Below are positions 62,257 to 64,000 of a DNA stretch of 64,000 bases, piece by piece; the stretch's first letter is position 1; the number at the start of each line of letters is the position of its first letter. The notes beneath the pieces are model-generated. The model ran no database searches. It was not told where the DNA came from and saw nothing but the letters and a program-made list of their open reading frames with translations. The DNA is taken from the NCBI RefSeq assembly GCF_037071985.1, contig NZ_JAXHDF010000008.1, forward strand, positions 124,001 to 188,000. The letters run 5' to 3'. The stretch comes from Pseudogracilibacillus sp037071985. Its GTDB lineage: Bacteria; Bacillota; Bacilli; Bacillales; Amphibacillaceae. A program made the translations under genes and the position numbers.

Positions 62257-64000
62257 TTATTTCATCTTTTTGAGCTGTTTCTCAATTTCGATTATTTCTA
62301 ATCCAATTTTTGCTGCCAAAATTGGATTTTGTTCGCTTTTTTGCTTTTCTCTTAAAGTACGAAGATAAGTGATATCAGTGGCCTCCATTTTAATTTGATG
62401 AATATAATCATTTATTTCTTCTTCGGTAATTGCATCATTGACCTGTGTTAATGCTAATTCAGTCACAATTTTCTTTAATGAATCATCTTCAAGTTTATCA
62501 ATCAGTTCACTTACATTGACCGTATTTTTCTCTTCGTAAAGAGCATATAAATGAGTTAAAATAATTTTATGGTGATCTATATTAAATCCAACACCCAATT
62601 TTTCTTGTACTTTATCAATAATAAATGGGTGTTTGAACATATGAGCCATTAATTTTCTTTCGGCATTTTGATATGCAGGCTGAATCATCACTTTTTGATA
62701 CGTATAAGGTTTTGTATTAGTATTACTGTTATTTGCTGTGTTATCCTTTAAATTGTTTCTTTTTTTATATTGGTTAATATCATATTGTATAATTTCAGTT
62801 GATAAATTAAACTCTGTTGCAATTTCATTCACATAATATTCTCGCTCAATCGGACTTTCGATTGTCGCTAATTGTTTTATTATTTCTTCGATATAAGCAA
62901 TTCTTTCACTATCAATAGAAAGATTATAATCCCTCTTTTTAACATACATAAAAAATTTAAAATATGTTTTGCTATAATCAATAACTTGCTTAATAAACTC
63001 TTCACCGCCATGAGCAGAAATATACTCATCCGGGTCCATATTATTCTTTACTTCTGCAACTTTTACTTCACAACCAATATTCTTTAACAATGTTGCAGCT
63101 TGATAACTTGCATTTACTCCAGCCTCGTCTGCATCATAACAAATAATTATTGTATCAACATAACGCTTTAATAAGCGAGCTTGATGTTCCGTTAATGATG
63201 TACCTAAAGTAGCAACTACATTTTTTATACCTGCTTGATAGGCTGTAATTACATCCATATACCCTTCAAAAAGGATTACTTCATTCTGTTTTCGAATATG
63301 ATTTTTAGCTAAATTAAAGTTGTATAAAATACTTCCTTTATGAAACAATGCATGTTCTGGACTGTTTAAATATTTGGGAGTTTGATCTTGCAATGCTCTC
63401 GCACCAAAACCAACTGTTTTTCCTAAATGATTCTTAATTGGAAACATTATTCTTCCCCGAAAGGGATCAACAAACTCATTGTTTTCCCGGGGCGATAATA
63501 AACCAGCTTTCACTAAGAGTTGAGGATGAAAACCTTTTTTTTCTAAGAACTGTACAGTAAATTCACTATTCAATGGGGCAATCCCCAGTTGGAATTCATC
63601 CATAGTATTTTCATTTAATCCTCTATTTTGAAAGTACTCTAAGCCAAGCTTTCCATCGTCAGCATATTTTAAAAGATGGTGATAATACTTAGTAAGCCAA
63701 TCATATGCAGATAATAATTGCTGATCCTCATCAGATAAGGATGTTTTATTTGAACGAGTTTCAGGTAATTGGATTCCTGCTCTATTAGCCAAAAACTGTA
63801 TAGCCTCTATAAAAGTAAATGTCTCCATTTCCATTAAAAATGTGATGACATTCCCACCTTTACCACAGCCAAAACAGTGAAAAATTTGTTTTTCTTTCGT
63901 AACAGAAAATGATGGTGAATTTTCACTGTGGAAAGGACATAATCCAAAGTAATTTCGACCTTGTTTTTTTAATTGAACATATTCTTCAATTACTTCAACA
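62257..64000 (-). CDS. dnaG: DNA primase (5' end outside window)
   Basis: The 3' end is here and the frame stays open to the right edge, so about 580 residues are visible and probably some 20 at the N-terminus are missing. The zinc-binding domain at the start is clear: GLCPFHSE followed by FHCFGCGKGGN. Next come the TOPRIM domain (ILFEGYMDVITAYQ, IICYDADEAG) and the C-terminal helicase-binding region. An internal ATG at 63834 is not the real start, as conserved zinc-finger residues lie before it. DnaG makes RNA primers for replication. Confidence 0.97.
   Translation of the reverse strand, partial: VEVIEEYVQLKKQGRNYFGLCPFHSENSPSFSVTKEKQIFHCFGCGKGGNVITFLMEMETFTFIEAIQFLANRAGIQLPETRSNKTSLSDEDQQLLSAYDWLTKYYHHLLKYADDGKLGLEYFQNRGLNENTMDEFQLGIAPLNSEFTVQFLEKKGFHPQLLVKAGLLSPRENNEFVDPFRGRIMFPIKNHLGKTVGFGARALQDQTPKYLNSPEHALFHKGSILYNFNLAKNHIRKQNEVILFEGYMDVITAYQAGIKNVVATLGTSLTEHQARLLKRYVDTIIICYDADEAGVNASYQAATLLKNIGCEVKVAEVKNNMDPDEYISAHGGEEFIKQVIDYSKTYFKFFMYVKKRDYNLSIDSERIAYIEEIIKQLATIESPIEREYYVNEIATEFNLSTEIIQYDINQYKKRNNLKDNTANNSNTNTKPYTYQKVMIQPAYQNAERKLMAHMFKHPFIIDKVQEKLGVGFNIDHHKIILTHLYALYEEKNTVNVSELIDKLEDDSLKKIVTELALTQVNDAITEEEINDYIHQIKMEATDITYLRTLREKQKSEQNPILAAKIGLEIIEIEKQLKKMK

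Noticed and set aside
1..64000. CRISPR arrays, prophage or insertion sequences
   Set aside because: No regularly spaced direct repeats, transposase, integrase or phage structural gene was seen in the window.

Overview
The window is a piece of chromosome from a low-GC, endospore-forming member of the Firmicutes, most likely a Bacillaceae of the Oceanobacillus/Virgibacillus type. The evidence is the complete spoIIIA operon, spoIVB and spo0A, Bacillus-like Shine-Dalgarno sites with many TTG and GTG starts, and gene order that follows the Bacillus subtilis spo0A-to-dnaG segment almost step by step. Most genes are on the minus strand. The exact genus cannot be fixed from the sequence alone.

Layout. 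1-4664: spo0A (partial), spoIVB, recN, argR, tlyA. 4678-5980: a small membrane protein gene recognised as oapA, preceded by about 650 bases without an ORF that read as OLE RNA, a large structured noncoding RNA. 5981-11702: ispA, xseB, xseA, folD, nusB, accC, accB. 11703-12515: a non-coding stretch holding a MITE-like repeat. 12516-17607: spoIIIAA-AH. 17749-22981: efp, pepQ-like peptidase, yqhR, yqhQ, yqhP, a patatin-like gene and mntR. 22982-28700: an accessory block (second repeat copy, LysR regulator, EamA exporter, B12-dependent class II ribonucleotide reductase) where lipM normally sits. 28701-35986: rhodanese, glycine cleavage genes (gcvPB, gcvPA, gcvT), yqhH/yqhG, yqgY. 36101-41455: comG pseudopilus operon, yqzE, yqgX, a DUF2759 gene. 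41505-50043: an LTA synthase-family protein, yqgQ, rhomboid gluP, 5-formyl-THF cyclo-ligase, rpmG, two small envelope proteins, class B PBP. 50121-52803: MFS transporter, sodA, then a tRNA cluster (Asn, Met, Ile2, Ser, Phe) with a stray 5' half of tRNA-Phe. 53110-64000: Na/Pi symporter, NfeD-like protein, small proteins, nfo, cshB, yqfO, trmK, cccA, sigA and dnaG (partial).

Functionally the window joins sporulation control (Spo0A, the SpoIIIA-Q channel proteins, SpoIVB signalling protease), DNA repair and replication (RecN, Exo VII, Nfo, DnaG), one-carbon and fatty-acid metabolism (FolD, GCV, cyclo-ligase, AccBC), competence (ComG) and envelope growth (LtaS-type enzyme, PBP2, GluP).

The most unusual content is the OLE RNA/OapA pair, a membrane-associated RNA-protein system known from a limited set of Gram-positive extremophiles and anaerobes. 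Other points are a sigma-H promoter with tandem 0A boxes before spo0A, a pair of NrdR-like boxes 32 bp apart before the class II reductase, a two-copy inverted-repeat-bounded element, and a broken tRNA-Phe copy where B. subtilis-type clusters carry fMet and Asp tRNAs.
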